NCBI RefSeq assembly: GCF_001570405.1
Contig: NZ_BBYM01000010.1
Coordinates: 137,091-201,090, forward strand
Source: Microtetraspora niveoalba
Lineage (GTDB): Bacteria > Actinomycetota > Actinomycetes > Streptosporangiales > Streptosporangiaceae
Direction of reading: 5' to 3'
Length of the DNA: 64,000 bases
Shown: in pieces, positions 17,388 to 27,470 of the stretch
Layout of the letters: the number at the start of each line of letters is the position of its first letter
Position numbering within the stretch: position 1 is the stretch's first letter
Notes under the pieces: model-generated
What the model saw: the letters and a program-made list of their open reading frames with translations, nothing else
Databases searched by the model: none
What the model was told of the DNA's origin: nothing
Program-made: the position numbers and the translations under genes

Positions 17388-18992
17388 TTAGCGCCTTACC
17401 CGTCCCGCCACCAGTCCAATGATGGAGCTGACCTCCGGGATCCGCATCATGTGCGCCGTGCCGAGGTAAAGCAGCAGACCGATCCCGCCGCCGGCCGCCA
17501 GCACGATCGCCGAGGTGAGCGCGGTGATGTCGGCGAACTGCCGGGTGACCCACAGGGCGGCCAGCGCGACCAGCGCCGCCGGGATCGCGGCGAAGTACAT
17601 CTGCGAGAGCCCCGCGGCCACCTCCCTGCCGCCGAGACCGCCGACCTTGCGGCTGGCGAGCGTCCAGGCCACACCCGTGCCCAGCACGTACGCGATCATG
17701 AACGAGAACGCGAGGCCGATCACGATGTAGCGCGCGGGGAGCACGAGGTAGGCGACGAGGCTGAGCGCCGCGTTGATCAGGACGTTCACCCCGCCGAGGA
17801 TCGTGGGCGTCCGCGTGTCGCCGAAGCTGTAGAACACCCGCAGCAGGAGCTGGAAGATCGAGAACGGCACCAGCGCCAGCCCGAAGACCTGCAGCACGTT
17901 GCCGATGTAGAGCGCGTTGCCTCCGGTCATCCGGCCCCAGGAGAAGATCAGGGTCGTCACCGCCGGGCCGAGCACCATGAGCAGCAGCCCGGCCGGCACG
18001 ATCACCGACGAGATGAGCCGCACCGCCGACCCGAACTCGCCGCGTGCCGAGTCGAGCTCGCCGTCCGCCACGTACCGGCTCATGCGCGGCAGCATCGCGG
18101 TGATCACCGATACCGCGATGATGCCGTACGGGAGCTGGAAGAGCTGGAAGGCGTAGGCGTACGCGCTGTTGCCCGCGCCCGGCGCCCGCTCGCCCGCGCC
18201 GGTGGCGAGCTTGGTGGTGACCAGGAAGCCGAGCTGGGTGATGCCGACGTAGAGGAAGGTCCAGCTCGCCGTCCTGGCGGCCTCGCCGAGGCCGGTGTCG
18301 CGCAGCCCGAAACGCGGGCGGAACCGGAACCCGGCCCGGTGCAGGGCGATGACGAGGATGATCGCCTGGGCCACGATGCCCGCCGTGGTGCCCAGGCCGA
18401 GGAGCAGCAGGTCGCGGTCGGTCACCTCGTCGATGTTCGCCGAGGCGCCGCCGATCACGATGTAGGCGATGCCGACGCCGATGACCACGATGTTGTTCAG
18501 CACCGGAGCCCACATCGGGGCGGCGAACCTGTCGCGGGTGTTGAGGATCGCCCCCGCGAGCGCGCCGATCCCGAAGAAGGCGATCTGGGGGAGGATCAGC
18601 ATCGCCAGCGTCGTCGCGACCTCGACCTTGCGCGGCGTCCAGTTGTCCGCCGTGTAGAGCTGCATGATCGGCCCGGCCAGGAGCACGCCGAGCACGGCGA
18701 TCACAGTCAGGATGAGGATGGCGAGCGTCATCAGCCGCTGCTCGAACGCCTCGCCCGCGTCCTCGTCATGTTTCTGCGCCCGTACGATCAACGGCACGAT
18801 CACGCTGCTCAGCACACCGCCGATGAGCAGGTCGAACAGGATGTACGGGATCTGGTAGGCCGCGTTGTACGCGTCGCCGAGCGCCCAGGTGCCGATCGCC
18901 GCCGCGATCACCGCGGTCCGCAGGAAGCCGGTGAGCCGGGACACCATCGTCCCGGCCATCATGATCGCGCTCGCGCGCAACATCCTGCTCAT
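17388..18992 (-). CDS. murJ: Lipid II flippase MurJ
   Basis: About 534 residues of the MviN/MurJ (MOP superfamily) flippase that moves lipid II across the membrane for peptidoglycan synthesis. Multiple hydrophobic helices and the family start MVSRLTGFLRTAVIAAAIG. The ATG at 18992 follows GAGGGGGC; an ATG 33 bp upstream lacks a good site. Unlike the mycobacterial protein it ends after the transporter domain; its pseudokinase partner is encoded 170 bp downstream. Confidence 0.95.
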   Translation of the reverse strand: MSRMLRASAIMMAGTMVSRLTGFLRTAVIAAAIGTWALGDAYNAAYQIPYILFDLLIGGVLSSVIVPLIVRAQKHDEDAGEAFEQRLMTLAILILTVIAVLGVLLAGPIMQLYTADNWTPRKVEVATTLAMLILPQIAFFGIGALAGAILNTRDRFAAPMWAPVLNNIVVIGVGIAYIVIGGASANIDEVTDRDLLLLGLGTTAGIVAQAIILVIALHRAGFRFRPRFGLRDTGLGEAARTASWTFLYVGITQLGFLVTTKLATGAGERAPGAGNSAYAYAFQLFQLPYGIIAVSVITAMLPRMSRYVADGELDSARGEFGSAVRLISSVIVPAGLLLMVLGPAVTTLIFSWGRMTGGNALYIGNVLQVFGLALVPFSIFQLLLRVFYSFGDTRTPTILGGVNVLINAALSLVAYLVLPARYIVIGLAFSFMIAYVLGTGVAWTLASRKVGGLGGREVAAGLSQMYFAAIPAALVALAALWVTRQFADITALTSAIVLAAGGGIGLLLYLGTAHMMRIPEVSSIIGLVAGRVRR

Positions 18993-19001
18993 GCCGCCCC
19001 C

Positions 19002-19140
19002 TCGCCTGGCGGCTCGGGGCTGCATTCGCAGAGTGCGCTGTGTTTACTGATTCGCTCGCTCCGCTCGCTCATGCTTTCCCTTCGCCCGGCGGCTCGGCAC
19101 GCCGTTCGCGGGGCGGGCCGTGCTCACCGGTCCGCTCGGG
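19002..19140. repeat. Degenerate 81-bp duplication upstream of murJ
   Basis: Two related blocks (about 19002-19060 and 19083-19140) share CGCC(T/C)GGCGGCTCGG at the left and (T/C)C(A/G)CTCG-type ends. A further GGTTCGCTCGCTCA copy of the right end sits near 19178. They lie between DUF6049 and murJ. Confidence 0.5.
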
Positions 19141-19187
19141 CGCCGGCGCCGTGCGGCGGGCGGCGGCGGGCCTGTCGGTTCGCTCGC

Positions 19188-21377
19188 TCAAGGCTTGTCT
19201 CCGTGGTCGGCGGGAACGGCCCGCTGCTCCACGGGCGCCGCGGCGTCGCGGGGGAGCGTCTTGCCGGACCGGCGCCGCAGGATGCGCATGACCACGGCGG
19301 CCAGCATGATCGCGAGGGCGGCGCCGACGATGACGAGGGCGATGCCGGTGTAGCCGGTGGCGCGGACGGTCACGTGGACCTGCTTGCCGTACGGCCTGCC
19401 GTCGGCGGTGAGGAGCTGCACGGCGATGGTGCTCTCACCGCCGTCGCCGTGCACGGTCACCGGGACGTTCACCAACTGGCTGCGGTTGTCGAGGATGTTG
19501 AGCTGCTCGGTCTCGTACACCCCTCCGCGCGCGTCGATCCCGAGGCGCGACTTGTCGTCCGACGTCACCCTGATCTTGAGCGCGATGCTCTCGGACAGCG
19601 AGTTGTCCACGCTGACCGGCACCTGGCCGTTGGCGCCCGCGAGCGCGCGGGGCGTGTCGATGACCGACACCTGGCCGGTCCGCTGCTCGATGGACGCGCG
19701 CACCTGCTTGACGAACCCGCTCGCCCGCTTGGCCTCGCCCCGCCAGGAGGCCGAGGCGAGCCGGAGGACGGCGTCGCCGAACAGGTTCTGCCGCTTGGTG
19801 GTCACGGTCTCGGCGATGTCCGCCTGGCGGCCGAGCTTCTTCACGCCGCCGAGGTAGGTCCGGGGCAGCTCGGCCTCGCGGTCCTGGTCGGTGTACACGA
19901 GGTCGGACCGCGGCACCTGCGCCTTGCCGGGCCGCACCGAGCTCAGCGCGGTCATCTGCAGCCACGGCGCCGACGAGGCGGCCTTGATCAGTCCGGACAC
20001 GAACTCGGGGTCGGGGTTCCACAGGCGCGTGGAGGGCGCGGCGACCACGGTCCTGACCGGCTGCTGCGGTTGCCCGGACTGCTGCTGGCCCGTGCCCGAC
20101 TGCTGCCCGAGCCCGCCCTGCGCGCCCTGCGGTTGCTCGAACGCGATCATCGCGGTCTCGGCGAGGAAGCGCTGCCGCGCGAGCGTGCCGGCACCGGGAA
20201 CGGACGTGTCCGTGTCGAGGGCCTCGCTGAGCGTGGGGTCGGTGAGCAGCGCGGTGACCGGCCCGGAGACGGTGTCGAGGGTCGTCGCCGTGTCCGGGGT
20301 CGTGGCGACTTGAGGGTCCGGCGGCAGGGTGGAGCCGGACAGCAGGACGGTGCGCACGCCCGCGGTCGCCAGCTCGTCCAGGCCGTCGCGGTCGAGGGCG
20401 CCGCCCACCGGCCACGCCGTCGCCGTCGAGATCTCGCGGCCGAGGACATCGCCCGCGACCTCGGCGCCCCGCTTGACCGCGTCCTGCGTGGGCGTGTCCA
20501 GCCCGGCATGAACCAGCGCCGTAACGTCGGGATCCGCGTACGGCGTGGCGATCACGGGCCTGCTCGTGAGCGCGGCGCGCAGGCCGTCGAGCCAGCGGCG
20601 GGCGGACGGGTCGGCGGCCTTCTTCGCGCCGCCGCTCGCGGTCTTGACCGTGTACTCGCCGGTGGCGGTGCGGCGGGCGTCGTCGAGCAGCGCGGGGTCG
20701 ACGAACCAGGTGACCGTGCGACCGCTCTTCTGCACGAGGTCGAGCAGCGAGGCGAGGCGGCCGGTGGAGACCGACGCGCGCAGGTCGTCGTCCATGAAGT
20801 CGGAGTCGCCCGCCCGGTGCGGCCGGTCCACGATCGGCATGGCCAGGGCGAGCTTGACCTTGGGCACGGGCTGCTCGGGCGGCACGTACGTCAGGAAGGT
20901 GCGCTCGATCTCGATCGGCTGCAGGCTGACCCCGTCCTGCACCTCGATGGCCAGGGGGTAGACGCCCTGGCGCGACATCCCGAGGTCGCGGGGGGTCAGG
21001 GCGAACTCGAACCGCAGCTTTCCCGCGCCGTCGAGCGGCGTGGCCTGCACCATGGTGCGGTAGGAGGGCGTGGGATAGCCCTGGCCGGCCGTGAAGGCCG
21101 CCATCTGTTCACGCGCCTGGAACGGCTGCCCCCAGTGGACGACGACCCGGACCGAGGCCGACGGCGTGCCGGTGACCACGCCGGAGATCGTCACGGGTGC
21201 GGCCGGATCGCGCAGCACCGCGGAGCTGATCTGCTCCACCACCAGCGGATCGGTCGCCCGGGTCGCCGTGGCCGTCGCGGCTCTCGTCGCCGCCGTGCCC
21301 GCGACAGCCGTACCGGCCATGCTCGTCGGAGCGAGCAGGGCGGACAGCAGGATCAGCGGAGCGGCCTTACGAATCAC
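19188..21377 (-). CDS. DUF6049 family secreted/membrane protein
   Basis: 729 residues with an N-terminal signal peptide (KAAPLILLSALLAPTSMAG), a long extracytoplasmic body and one C-terminal helix (GIALVIVGAALAIMLAAVV) followed by a short basic tail. Conserved upstream of murJ in actinobacteria (Rv3909 in M. tuberculosis); function unknown, presumably in the envelope. It contains a Gln/Gly/Ser-rich loop near 425-440. GTG start. Confidence 0.85.
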   Translation of the reverse strand: MIRKAAPLILLSALLAPTSMAGTAVAGTAATRAATATATRATDPLVVEQISSAVLRDPAAPVTISGVVTGTPSASVRVVVHWGQPFQAREQMAAFTAGQGYPTPSYRTMVQATPLDGAGKLRFEFALTPRDLGMSRQGVYPLAIEVQDGVSLQPIEIERTFLTYVPPEQPVPKVKLALAMPIVDRPHRAGDSDFMDDDLRASVSTGRLASLLDLVQKSGRTVTWFVDPALLDDARRTATGEYTVKTASGGAKKAADPSARRWLDGLRAALTSRPVIATPYADPDVTALVHAGLDTPTQDAVKRGAEVAGDVLGREISTATAWPVGGALDRDGLDELATAGVRTVLLSGSTLPPDPQVATTPDTATTLDTVSGPVTALLTDPTLSEALDTDTSVPGAGTLARQRFLAETAMIAFEQPQGAQGGLGQQSGTGQQQSGQPQQPVRTVVAAPSTRLWNPDPEFVSGLIKAASSAPWLQMTALSSVRPGKAQVPRSDLVYTDQDREAELPRTYLGGVKKLGRQADIAETVTTKRQNLFGDAVLRLASASWRGEAKRASGFVKQVRASIEQRTGQVSVIDTPRALAGANGQVPVSVDNSLSESIALKIRVTSDDKSRLGIDARGGVYETEQLNILDNRSQLVNVPVTVHGDGGESTIAVQLLTADGRPYGKQVHVTVRATGYTGIALVIVGAALAIMLAAVVMRILRRRSGKTLPRDAAAPVEQRAVPADHGDKP

Positions 21378-21423
21378 GTGCGGGCCAGGTGTGAGGATCG
21401 GCGCACGCCCAGAATGGTATGGC

Positions 21424-21960
21424 CTAAGCCGTCCTCATTGGGCTTGCCAGGGGTGTCAGAACGCGCGGCCGGGGCACCGCGAGGTCCGCCGGTGTGCCCG
21501 TCACCAGCGAGAAAAGGTGCCGGGCGCGGATTCGCAGCGCGGTGCGGCGCTCGCCCGTGACGGTGTGGACGAACTCGTCGGGATGGATGCCGTCGGCGAG
21601 TCGCCGGTCGACGAGGACCGTCAGCCCGTCGGGGAGCAGCAGCGGGCAGACGAGCCCGTCGGCGTAGTCGGTGACCGAGTTCACCACGAAGGCGGACGCG
21701 GCCGAGACGCGGTCGGCCCCGAGCACGGCCGCCACCGCGGACGGTGCGGGGGCCGTCCCCGCCGCCCCGACCACGGCCACCGGCGCGGCGGACCCGCGGG
21801 TCACCGCCTGGAAGACCGTGACGCGGACGCAGTGCGAGGCGGGGGCGCCGAGGACCTCCGGCAACTCGTCGGCGCATGTCAAGGGACGCGGAAGACGTAC
21901 GATCTCATGGTGGATCTGGTGGGCGAGGAGCCAGCGGTGAATGGCGAGAGCGTCCTTCAT
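21424..21960 (-). CDS. YbaK/EbsC-like aminoacyl-tRNA deacylase domain protein
   Basis: 178 residues from an ATG nine bases after AAGGAG; the frame is open to 22089, but the extra part overlaps the start of the CCA gene. It resembles the YbaK/ProRS editing domain: IHRWLLAHQIHHEIVRLPR at the N-terminus and VLVDRRLADG near 135. Such proteins hydrolyse mischarged tRNA. It occupies the place between DUF6049 and the CCA-adding enzyme where mycobacteria carry a NUDIX gene. Confidence 0.7.
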   Translation of the reverse strand: MKDALAIHRWLLAHQIHHEIVRLPRPLTCADELPEVLGAPASHCVRVTVFQAVTRGSAAPVAVVGAAGTAPAPSAVAAVLGADRVSAASAFVVNSVTDYADGLVCPLLLPDGLTVLVDRRLADGIHPDEFVHTVTGERRTALRIRARHLFSLVTGTPADLAVPRPRVLTPLASPMRTA

Positions 21961-22063
21961 CTCATTGCTCCTTGCCTCGTCCCAGAGCCCCCGGCACAGC
22001 CGTAAGAGGTGATCGCAGCGTGTCGGGGGAAACCTGTTCCGTGACCGAAGGACGTACCCAGCC

Positions 22064-23500
22064 TTGTCCGTTTCAAATCTGAGCGACATTCAGAAACGCT
22101 CCGTGGACGACCTGTTCCGGCGGATCGCTCCGGTCGCCGACGAGATCGGCCAGATGTTCGCCGCGCGCGGCCACGAGCTGGCCCTCGTCGGAGGGTCCGT
22201 CCGTGACGTCTTCCTCTCCCGCATCGGGAACGACCTCGACCTGACCACGGACGCCAGGCCCGAGCAGGTGCTGGAGATCGTCAAGGACTGGGCGGACGCC
22301 ATCTGGACGATCGGCATCGACTTCGGCACGGTGGGCATCCGCAAAGGCGGCTGGATGCTGGAGATCACCACCTATCGCGACGAGGCGTACGACCGGACCT
22401 CGCGCAAGCCCGAGGTGGCGTACGGCGACACGCTGGAGGGCGACCTGGCCCGGCGGGACTTCGCGGTCAACGCGATGGCGGTGCGGCTGCCCCAGCACGA
22501 GTTCGTGGATCCGTACGGCGGGCTCTCGGACCTGATGGCCAGGGTGCTGCGGACGCCGGGCACGCCGGAGCAGTCCTTCGACGACGACCCGCTGCGGATG
22601 CTGCGCGCGGCGCGGTTCGCCTCCCAACTGGAGTTCACGGTCGATCCGAAGGCCGTCGAGGCCATGACGGCGATGGCCGGACGGATCGAGATCGTCTCGG
22701 CCGAGCGGATCCGCGACGAGCTGGACAAGCTCCTGTGCGGCGCGCACCCGCGCGCGGGCCTGTCGCTTCTCGTGGACACCGGGCTGGCCGCCCACGTCCT
22801 GCCCGAGCTGCCCAAGCTGCGTCTGGAGATCGACGAGCACCACCGGCACAAGGACGTCTACGAGCACACGCTGATCGTCCTGGAGCAGGCGATCGCGCTG
22901 GAGGAGGCCGGTCCGGACCGCGTGCTGCGCTGGGCCGCGCTGCTCCACGACGTGGGCAAGCCCAAGACCCGCAGGAACGAGTCCGGCGGCCGGGTGTCGT
23001 TCCACCACCACGAGGTCGTCGGCGCCCAGATGGCCAAGAAGCGGCTGTCGGAGCTGCGGTTCCCCAAGGACGTCGTGTCGGACGTGTCCCGGCTCGTGGA
23101 GCTGCACCTGCGCTTCCACGGGTACGGCACCGGCGAGTGGACCGACAGCGCCGTGCGGCGTTACGTGCGCGACGCCGGGCACCTGCTCGACCGCCTGCAC
23201 AAGCTCACCAGGGCCGACTGCACCACCCGCAACAAGCGCAAGGCGGCCGCCCTGTCGCGGACGTACGACCAGCTCGAGGAGCGCATCGCGCGGCTGGCCG
23301 AGGAGGAGGAGCTGGCCAAGATCCGGCCGGAGCTCGACGGCAACGAGATCCAGGAGATCCTCGGCGTGTCCCCGGGCCCGGTGGTCGGCCGCGCGTACAA
23401 GCACATGCTGGAGGTGCGCATGGACCAGGGTGTGATCGGCAAGGAGGCGGCGCGCGAGGAGTTGCTCGCCTGGGCGAGGGCGCAGGACCTCGTGCCCTGA
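22064..23500 (+). CDS. pcnA: CCA tRNA nucleotidyltransferase
   Basis: 478-residue class II nucleotidyltransferase that adds CCA to tRNA 3' ends. Catalytic GGSVRDVFLSRIGNDLDLTT near 44-63, RRDFAVNAMA near 129-138, and a C-terminal HD domain (LLHDVGKPKTR near 300) that could add phosphohydrolase activity. TTG start after GAAGGAC. Same orthologue position as M. tuberculosis pcnA. A 28-bp direct repeat overlaps the stop. Confidence 0.94.
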   Translation: MSVSNLSDIQKRSVDDLFRRIAPVADEIGQMFAARGHELALVGGSVRDVFLSRIGNDLDLTTDARPEQVLEIVKDWADAIWTIGIDFGTVGIRKGGWMLEITTYRDEAYDRTSRKPEVAYGDTLEGDLARRDFAVNAMAVRLPQHEFVDPYGGLSDLMARVLRTPGTPEQSFDDDPLRMLRAARFASQLEFTVDPKAVEAMTAMAGRIEIVSAERIRDELDKLLCGAHPRAGLSLLVDTGLAAHVLPELPKLRLEIDEHHRHKDVYEHTLIVLEQAIALEEAGPDRVLRWAALLHDVGKPKTRRNESGGRVSFHHHEVVGAQMAKKRLSELRFPKDVVSDVSRLVELHLRFHGYGTGEWTDSAVRRYVRDAGHLLDRLHKLTRADCTTRNKRKAAALSRTYDQLEERIARLAEEEELAKIRPELDGNEIQEILGVSPGPVVGRAYKHMLEVRMDQGVIGKEAAREELLAWARAQDLVP

Positions 23501-23583
23501 CGTCCTGGAGGGCGCCTGCGGCCAAGCGGGTTTCCTGGGGTCAGCACGCCTCGTGCCTGACGCCCCGGAGGGCGCCTGCGGCA
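23495..23583. repeat. Direct repeat between CCA gene and MFS gene
   Basis: CCTGACG followed by GGAGGGCGCCTGCGGC appears at about 23496-23522 and 23557-23582, 61 bp apart. The first copy includes the CCA gene stop. The two genes converge here; function not evident. Confidence 0.7.
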
Positions 23584-23586
23584 GCC

Positions 23587-24888
23587 TCAGGCGCTCTTCG
23601 ACGTCTCGACGGGGGCGGTGCGGGCCGAGGGGACGAGCAGGCGGTATCCGAACGCCCCCAGCACGTACGCGCCGGCGATGACGCACAGAGCGGCGTAGGA
23701 CCGGCCGTTCGGCGGGAGGATCGTCGCCGCGATCACCGCGCCGAGCACGGTCGAGCCGTTGAAGAGCATGTCGTAGATCGAGAACACCCGGCCGAGATAG
23801 ACGTCGTCGATGTCCCGCTGCACGACCGTGTCGGCGCAGATCTTGACGCTCTGGCCGCCCACGCCGAGCATGAACCCGGCGACCAGGAACCCCCACTGCT
23901 GGAACGGCAGGCAGAGCACCAGCTCCAGCACTCCGCAGCCCGCCAGCATGGCCGGCACCCAGTTCTCGATGCCGAACCGCTCGGCCCCCCACGGCGTGAT
24001 CAGCGCGGCGACGAAGAACCCCGCACCCGAGGTCGCCACCACGAGCGTGATGCCCTTGAGCGCCACTTCGGCGTCCGTCGTGAAGTAGTACCGGTACAGC
24101 ATGACCACCAGCGCGATGGACATGCCGTACAGCAGGCGGTGGGTGGCCATGGCGCCGAGCGCGGCCGCCGCCGGGCGGCGCGAGAGGATGTGCCGCGTGC
24201 CGTTCGCGAGCCCCACGAGGACGTCCCGGATCACCTCGCTCGCCCGCGGCCGGTCCGGGTCGTACGGCGGGCCGAGCAGCTCGCGCGGCATCGTGCGCGC
24301 GATCAGCGCGCTGAAGCCGAAGGCCAGGCCCGAGACGGCGAGCAGGACGACGGTGCCGCCGGTGTGCGGGCCGAGCCCGAAGCGGAGCAGCAGCCCGATG
24401 CCCGCGCCGACGAAGGTCAGTACGGTGCCCGAGGTGGGGGTGACCGAGTTGGCGATCATGAGTCGCTCGGCCGGTACGACGTGGGGGAGCGACGCCCCGA
24501 GTGCGGCGAGGAAGAAGCGGTTGACGCCGAGCACGGCGAGCGCCGCGGTGTAGAAGACCGCTTCCGAGGCGCCGCCTGCCAGCAGGGCCGCGGTCAGGAG
24601 CAGCAGCGTGCCCCGGACGACGGGCGCGACGACCAGGATCTGCCGGCGTGACCACCGGTCGATGAACACCCCGACGAACGGCCCGAGCAGGCTGTACGGC
24701 AGGAACAGCACGGCCATGCCCGCGGCGATCTCCGCCGCGGTGGCCTGCTTCTCCGGGCTGAAGAAGGCGAAGCCGGCGACGGCGGCCTGGAAGATCCCGT
24801 CGGAGAACTGCGACACCAGGCGGGTTCCGAAGAGCCGCCTGAAGTCCCGCCCCCGCAGGACAACGCGCAGATCTGAGACGTAGGACAC
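23587..24888 (-). CDS. MFS transporter
   Basis: 433 residues, about 12 hydrophobic segments. The MFS signature between helices 2 and 3 is FVGVFIDRWSRRQILV (near 69-84). It belongs to the drug/antiporter-like actinobacterial MFS group. The substrate is unknown. GTG start; divergent from idi. Confidence 0.85.
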   Translation of the reverse strand: MSYVSDLRVVLRGRDFRRLFGTRLVSQFSDGIFQAAVAGFAFFSPEKQATAAEIAAGMAVLFLPYSLLGPFVGVFIDRWSRRQILVVAPVVRGTLLLLTAALLAGGASEAVFYTAALAVLGVNRFFLAALGASLPHVVPAERLMIANSVTPTSGTVLTFVGAGIGLLLRFGLGPHTGGTVVLLAVSGLAFGFSALIARTMPRELLGPPYDPDRPRASEVIRDVLVGLANGTRHILSRRPAAAALGAMATHRLLYGMSIALVVMLYRYYFTTDAEVALKGITLVVATSGAGFFVAALITPWGAERFGIENWVPAMLAGCGVLELVLCLPFQQWGFLVAGFMLGVGGQSVKICADTVVQRDIDDVYLGRVFSIYDMLFNGSTVLGAVIAATILPPNGRSYAALCVIAGAYVLGAFGYRLLVPSARTAPVETSKSA

Positions 24889-25069
24889 GCGGGACAGCCT
24901 ACGTGGGGCGGCCGGACCGGCGTATCCGGATCATCCCTGAACCATCCCTGAAAACATTCATCACTAATTTCCCTTTTGTCGGGAAATCGGGTCATGTGGG
25001 AAGGGGGCTCGTGGAGCGATAACGGCTGTTCGCGAGGTTTCCGCGGGCGGACACCGTAACCTCGGTCGT

Positions 25070-25651
25070 GTGACCAATGACGAACATGTCGTGCTGGTCG
25101 ACGGCGAGGGAAACCCCGTGGGCACGGCGCCGAAGGCAGAGGTGCACGGCACCGACACGCCGCTGCACATGGCGTTCTCCAGCTACGTCTTCGACCACGA
25201 GGGACGGCTGCTGCTCTCCCAGAGGGCCGGGCACAAGCAGACCTGGCCGGCGCAGTGGACGAACAGTTGCTGCGGGCATCCGCTGCCGGGCGAGGCGCTT
25301 CCCGACGCGGTGATCAGGCGGCTGAGGTACGAACTCGGGCTCGTCGTCGAGAGCGTCGATCTCCTGCTGCCCCGGTTCGCGTACCGGGCGGTCATGGACA
25401 ACGGGACGGTCGAGAACGAGCTGTGCCCCGTCTACCGGGTGGTCGTCTCGGAGGAGCCGGCACCCAACGCCGACGAGGTCGACGCGGTGCGGTGGATGCC
25501 GTGGAAGCAGTTCGCCGACACGGTGCTCAGCGGCGAGCTGGACATCTCGCCCTGGGCGCGGGAGCAGGTGCCGCAGCTCGTGGCGCTGGGCCCCGACCCG
25601 CTGGCGTGGCCCGCCGGCGACCCGGCCGCGCTGCCCGCCGCCGTGCGGTGA
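25070..25651 (+). CDS. idi: Isopentenyl-diphosphate delta-isomerase (type 1)
   Basis: 193-residue NUDIX-fold enzyme interconverting IPP and DMAPP for isoprenoid (undecaprenyl, quinone, carotenoid) synthesis. The catalytic cysteine lies in [11 protein letters not shown] (near 64-74) and the catalytic glutamate in ENELCPVYR (near 113-121). GTG start. A strong hairpin follows the stop. The length is usual for the bacterial type. Confidence 0.95.
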   Translation: MTNDEHVVLVDGEGNPVGTAPKAEVHGTDTPLHMAFSSYVFDHEGRLLLSQRAGHKQTWPAQWTNSCCGHPLPGEALPDAVIRRLRYELGLVVESVDLLLPRFAYRAVMDNGTVENELCPVYRVVVSEEPAPNADEVDAVRWMPWKQFADTVLSGELDISPWAREQVPQLVALGPDPLAWPAGDPAALPAAVR

Positions 25652-25685
25652 GCTCTCGGCGGGACTCTCTGCGGAACACGGAAAA

Positions 25686-25713
25686 CGCCCCGGCTCTCCG
25701 AAGAGCCGGGGCG
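25686..25713. terminator. Bidirectional terminator between idi and ino1
   Basis: Perfect 12-bp stem CGCCCCGGCTCT / AGAGCCGGGGCG with a 4-base loop between two convergent genes; GAAAA precedes it, giving a U-run for the ino1 transcript. Confidence 0.88.
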
Positions 25714-25741
25714 CCCGGTACGGCTGGTCGACGGCGCCGGG

Positions 25742-26821
25742 TCAGCGGTCGGCCTCGCCGCGGATGAACCGCTCGACGGCCTCGCGGGCGTCGTCGTCGG
25801 AGTACTGCTCCGGCGGCGACTTCATGAAGTAGGACGACGGCGACAGCAGCGGGCCGCCGATGCCCCGGTCCAGCGCGATCTTGGCGGCGCGGACCGCGTC
25901 GATGATGATGCCCGCGGAGTTCGGAGAGTCCCAGACCTCCAGCTTGTACTCCAGGTTGAGCGGGGTGTCGCCGAAGGAGCGGCCCTCCAGGCGCACGTAG
26001 GCCCACTTGCGGTCGTCGAGCCACGGCACGTGGTCGGACGGGCCGATGTGGACGTCGGCCTTGGACATCTCGTGCGGGATCTGCGAGGTGACCGACTGGG
26101 TCTTGGAGATCTTCTTGGACTGGAGCCGCTTGCGCTCCAGCATGTTCATGAAGTCCATGTTGCCGCCGAAGTTGAGCTGGTACGTGCGCAGCAGCTCGAC
26201 CCCGCGGTCCTCGAACAGCTTGGCCATCACGCGGTGGGTGATGGTGGCGCCCACCTGGGACTTGATGTCGTCGCCGACGATCGGCACGCCCGCCTCGGTG
26301 AACTTGGCCGCCCACTCGGGGTCGGAGGCGATGAAGACCGGCAGCGCGTTCACGAACGCCACCTTGGCGTCGATGGCGCACTGGGCGTAGAACCGGTCGG
26401 CCTCCTCGGAGCCGACGGGCAGGTAGGAGACCAGGACGTCGACCTTCGCGTCCTTGAGGGCCTGCACGACGTCGACCGGCCGCTCGTCGGACTCCTCGAT
26501 GATCTCGCGGTAGTACTCGCCGAGACCGTCGAAGGTGTGCCCGCGCTGCACGGTGACGCCGAGGGGCGGCACGTCGCAGATCTTGATGGTGTTGTTCTCG
26601 GAGGCCACGATCGCCTCCGACAGGTCCCGGCCGACCTTCTTGGCGTCCACGTCGAAAGCGGCCACGAACTCGACGTCGCCGACGTGATAGTCGCCGAACT
26701 TCACGTGCATCAGGCCCGGCACTCGGCTGGCCGGGTCGGCGTCCTTGTAGTAGTGGACACCCTGCACCAGCGACGCGGCACAGTTCCCCACACCCACGAT
26801 GGCTACGCGTACCGAACCCAT
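25742..26821 (-). CDS. ino1: Inositol-3-phosphate synthase
   Basis: 359 residues. Converts glucose-6-phosphate to 1L-myo-inositol-1-phosphate using NAD, for phosphatidylinositol and mycothiol. NAD-binding [13 protein letters not shown] at the N-terminus, [15 protein letters not shown] near 210-224 and [12 protein letters not shown] near 297-308. The ATG at 26821 follows AAAGGAG, so the in-frame extension upstream is discounted. It begins 13 bp after the padR stop, forming a padR-ino1 operon. Confidence 0.95.
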   Translation of the reverse strand: MGSVRVAIVGVGNCAASLVQGVHYYKDADPASRVPGLMHVKFGDYHVGDVEFVAAFDVDAKKVGRDLSEAIVASENNTIKICDVPPLGVTVQRGHTFDGLGEYYREIIEESDERPVDVVQALKDAKVDVLVSYLPVGSEEADRFYAQCAIDAKVAFVNALPVFIASDPEWAAKFTEAGVPIVGDDIKSQVGATITHRVMAKLFEDRGVELLRTYQLNFGGNMDFMNMLERKRLQSKKISKTQSVTSQIPHEMSKADVHIGPSDHVPWLDDRKWAYVRLEGRSFGDTPLNLEYKLEVWDSPNSAGIIIDAVRAAKIALDRGIGGPLLSPSSYFMKSPPEQYSDDDAREAVERFIRGEADR

Positions 26822-26834
26822 CGCACTCGCTCCT

Positions 26835-27470
26835 TTACTCATCTGCCTCGGGCATATCCGCCCTCTTGGTTCCGTCCTGTACGGCATGCGGTCGTTCTGT
26901 CGTGCTCGGGTCCTCACGGGCCGTGGTGCCGCGCCGTTCGGAGTCGATCAGCTCGTTCAGCCACCTGACCTCGCGCTCGACCGATTCGAGCCCGTGGCGC
27001 TGGAGCTCCAGCGTGTAGCTGTCGAGCCGCTCCCTCGTCCGGGCGAGAGCCGTACGGACGCTGTCCAGGCGCTCTTCCAGCCGGCTGCGGCGGCCTTCCA
27101 GGATGCGCAGGCGCACCTCCGCCTCGGTGTGGCGGAAGAAGGCGAAGCGGATGCCGAAGCTCTCGTCCTCCCAGGAGGAGGGGCCCGACTGGGTGAGCAG
27201 CTCGTGCAGCCGTTCCTTGCCCTCGGCGGTCAGCTTGTACACGATCTTCGACCTGCGGCCGATGACGGTGTCCGCCGGCGGCTCCTCTTCGGTGATCAGA
27301 CCGTCGTTGAGCAGGGCCCTGAGACAGGGGTACAGCGAGCCGTACGAGAACGCGCGGAACATCCCGAGCAGGGTGTTGAGCCGTTTCCGCAGCTCGTACC
27401 CATGCAGGGGGGTTTCGTGTAGCGAGCCAAGGACGGCGAGCTCCAGCATTCCACCACGCGGGCCGGTCAC
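26835..27470 (-). CDS. PadR family transcriptional regulator
   Basis: 211 residues: N-terminal winged-helix PadR domain ([32 protein letters not shown], about 8-90) and a C-terminal coiled-coil dimerisation region (about 115-180). GTG start five bases after GGAGGTG. It lies directly upstream of ino1; orthologues of this pair are conserved in actinobacteria. A 19-bp palindrome just upstream is its likely operator. Confidence 0.92.
   Translation of the reverse strand: MTGPRGGMLELAVLGSLHETPLHGYELRKRLNTLLGMFRAFSYGSLYPCLRALLNDGLITEEEPPADTVIGRRSKIVYKLTAEGKERLHELLTQSGPSSWEDESFGIRFAFFRHTEAEVRLRILEGRRSRLEERLDSVRTALARTRERLDSYTLELQRHGLESVEREVRWLNELIDSERRGTTAREDPSTTERPHAVQDGTKRADMPEADE

Noticed and set aside
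17451..21560. 1369-residue plus-strand open frame
   Set aside because: Antisense to murJ and DUF6049; low-complexity His/Asp/Arg translation typical of a high-GC shadow frame.
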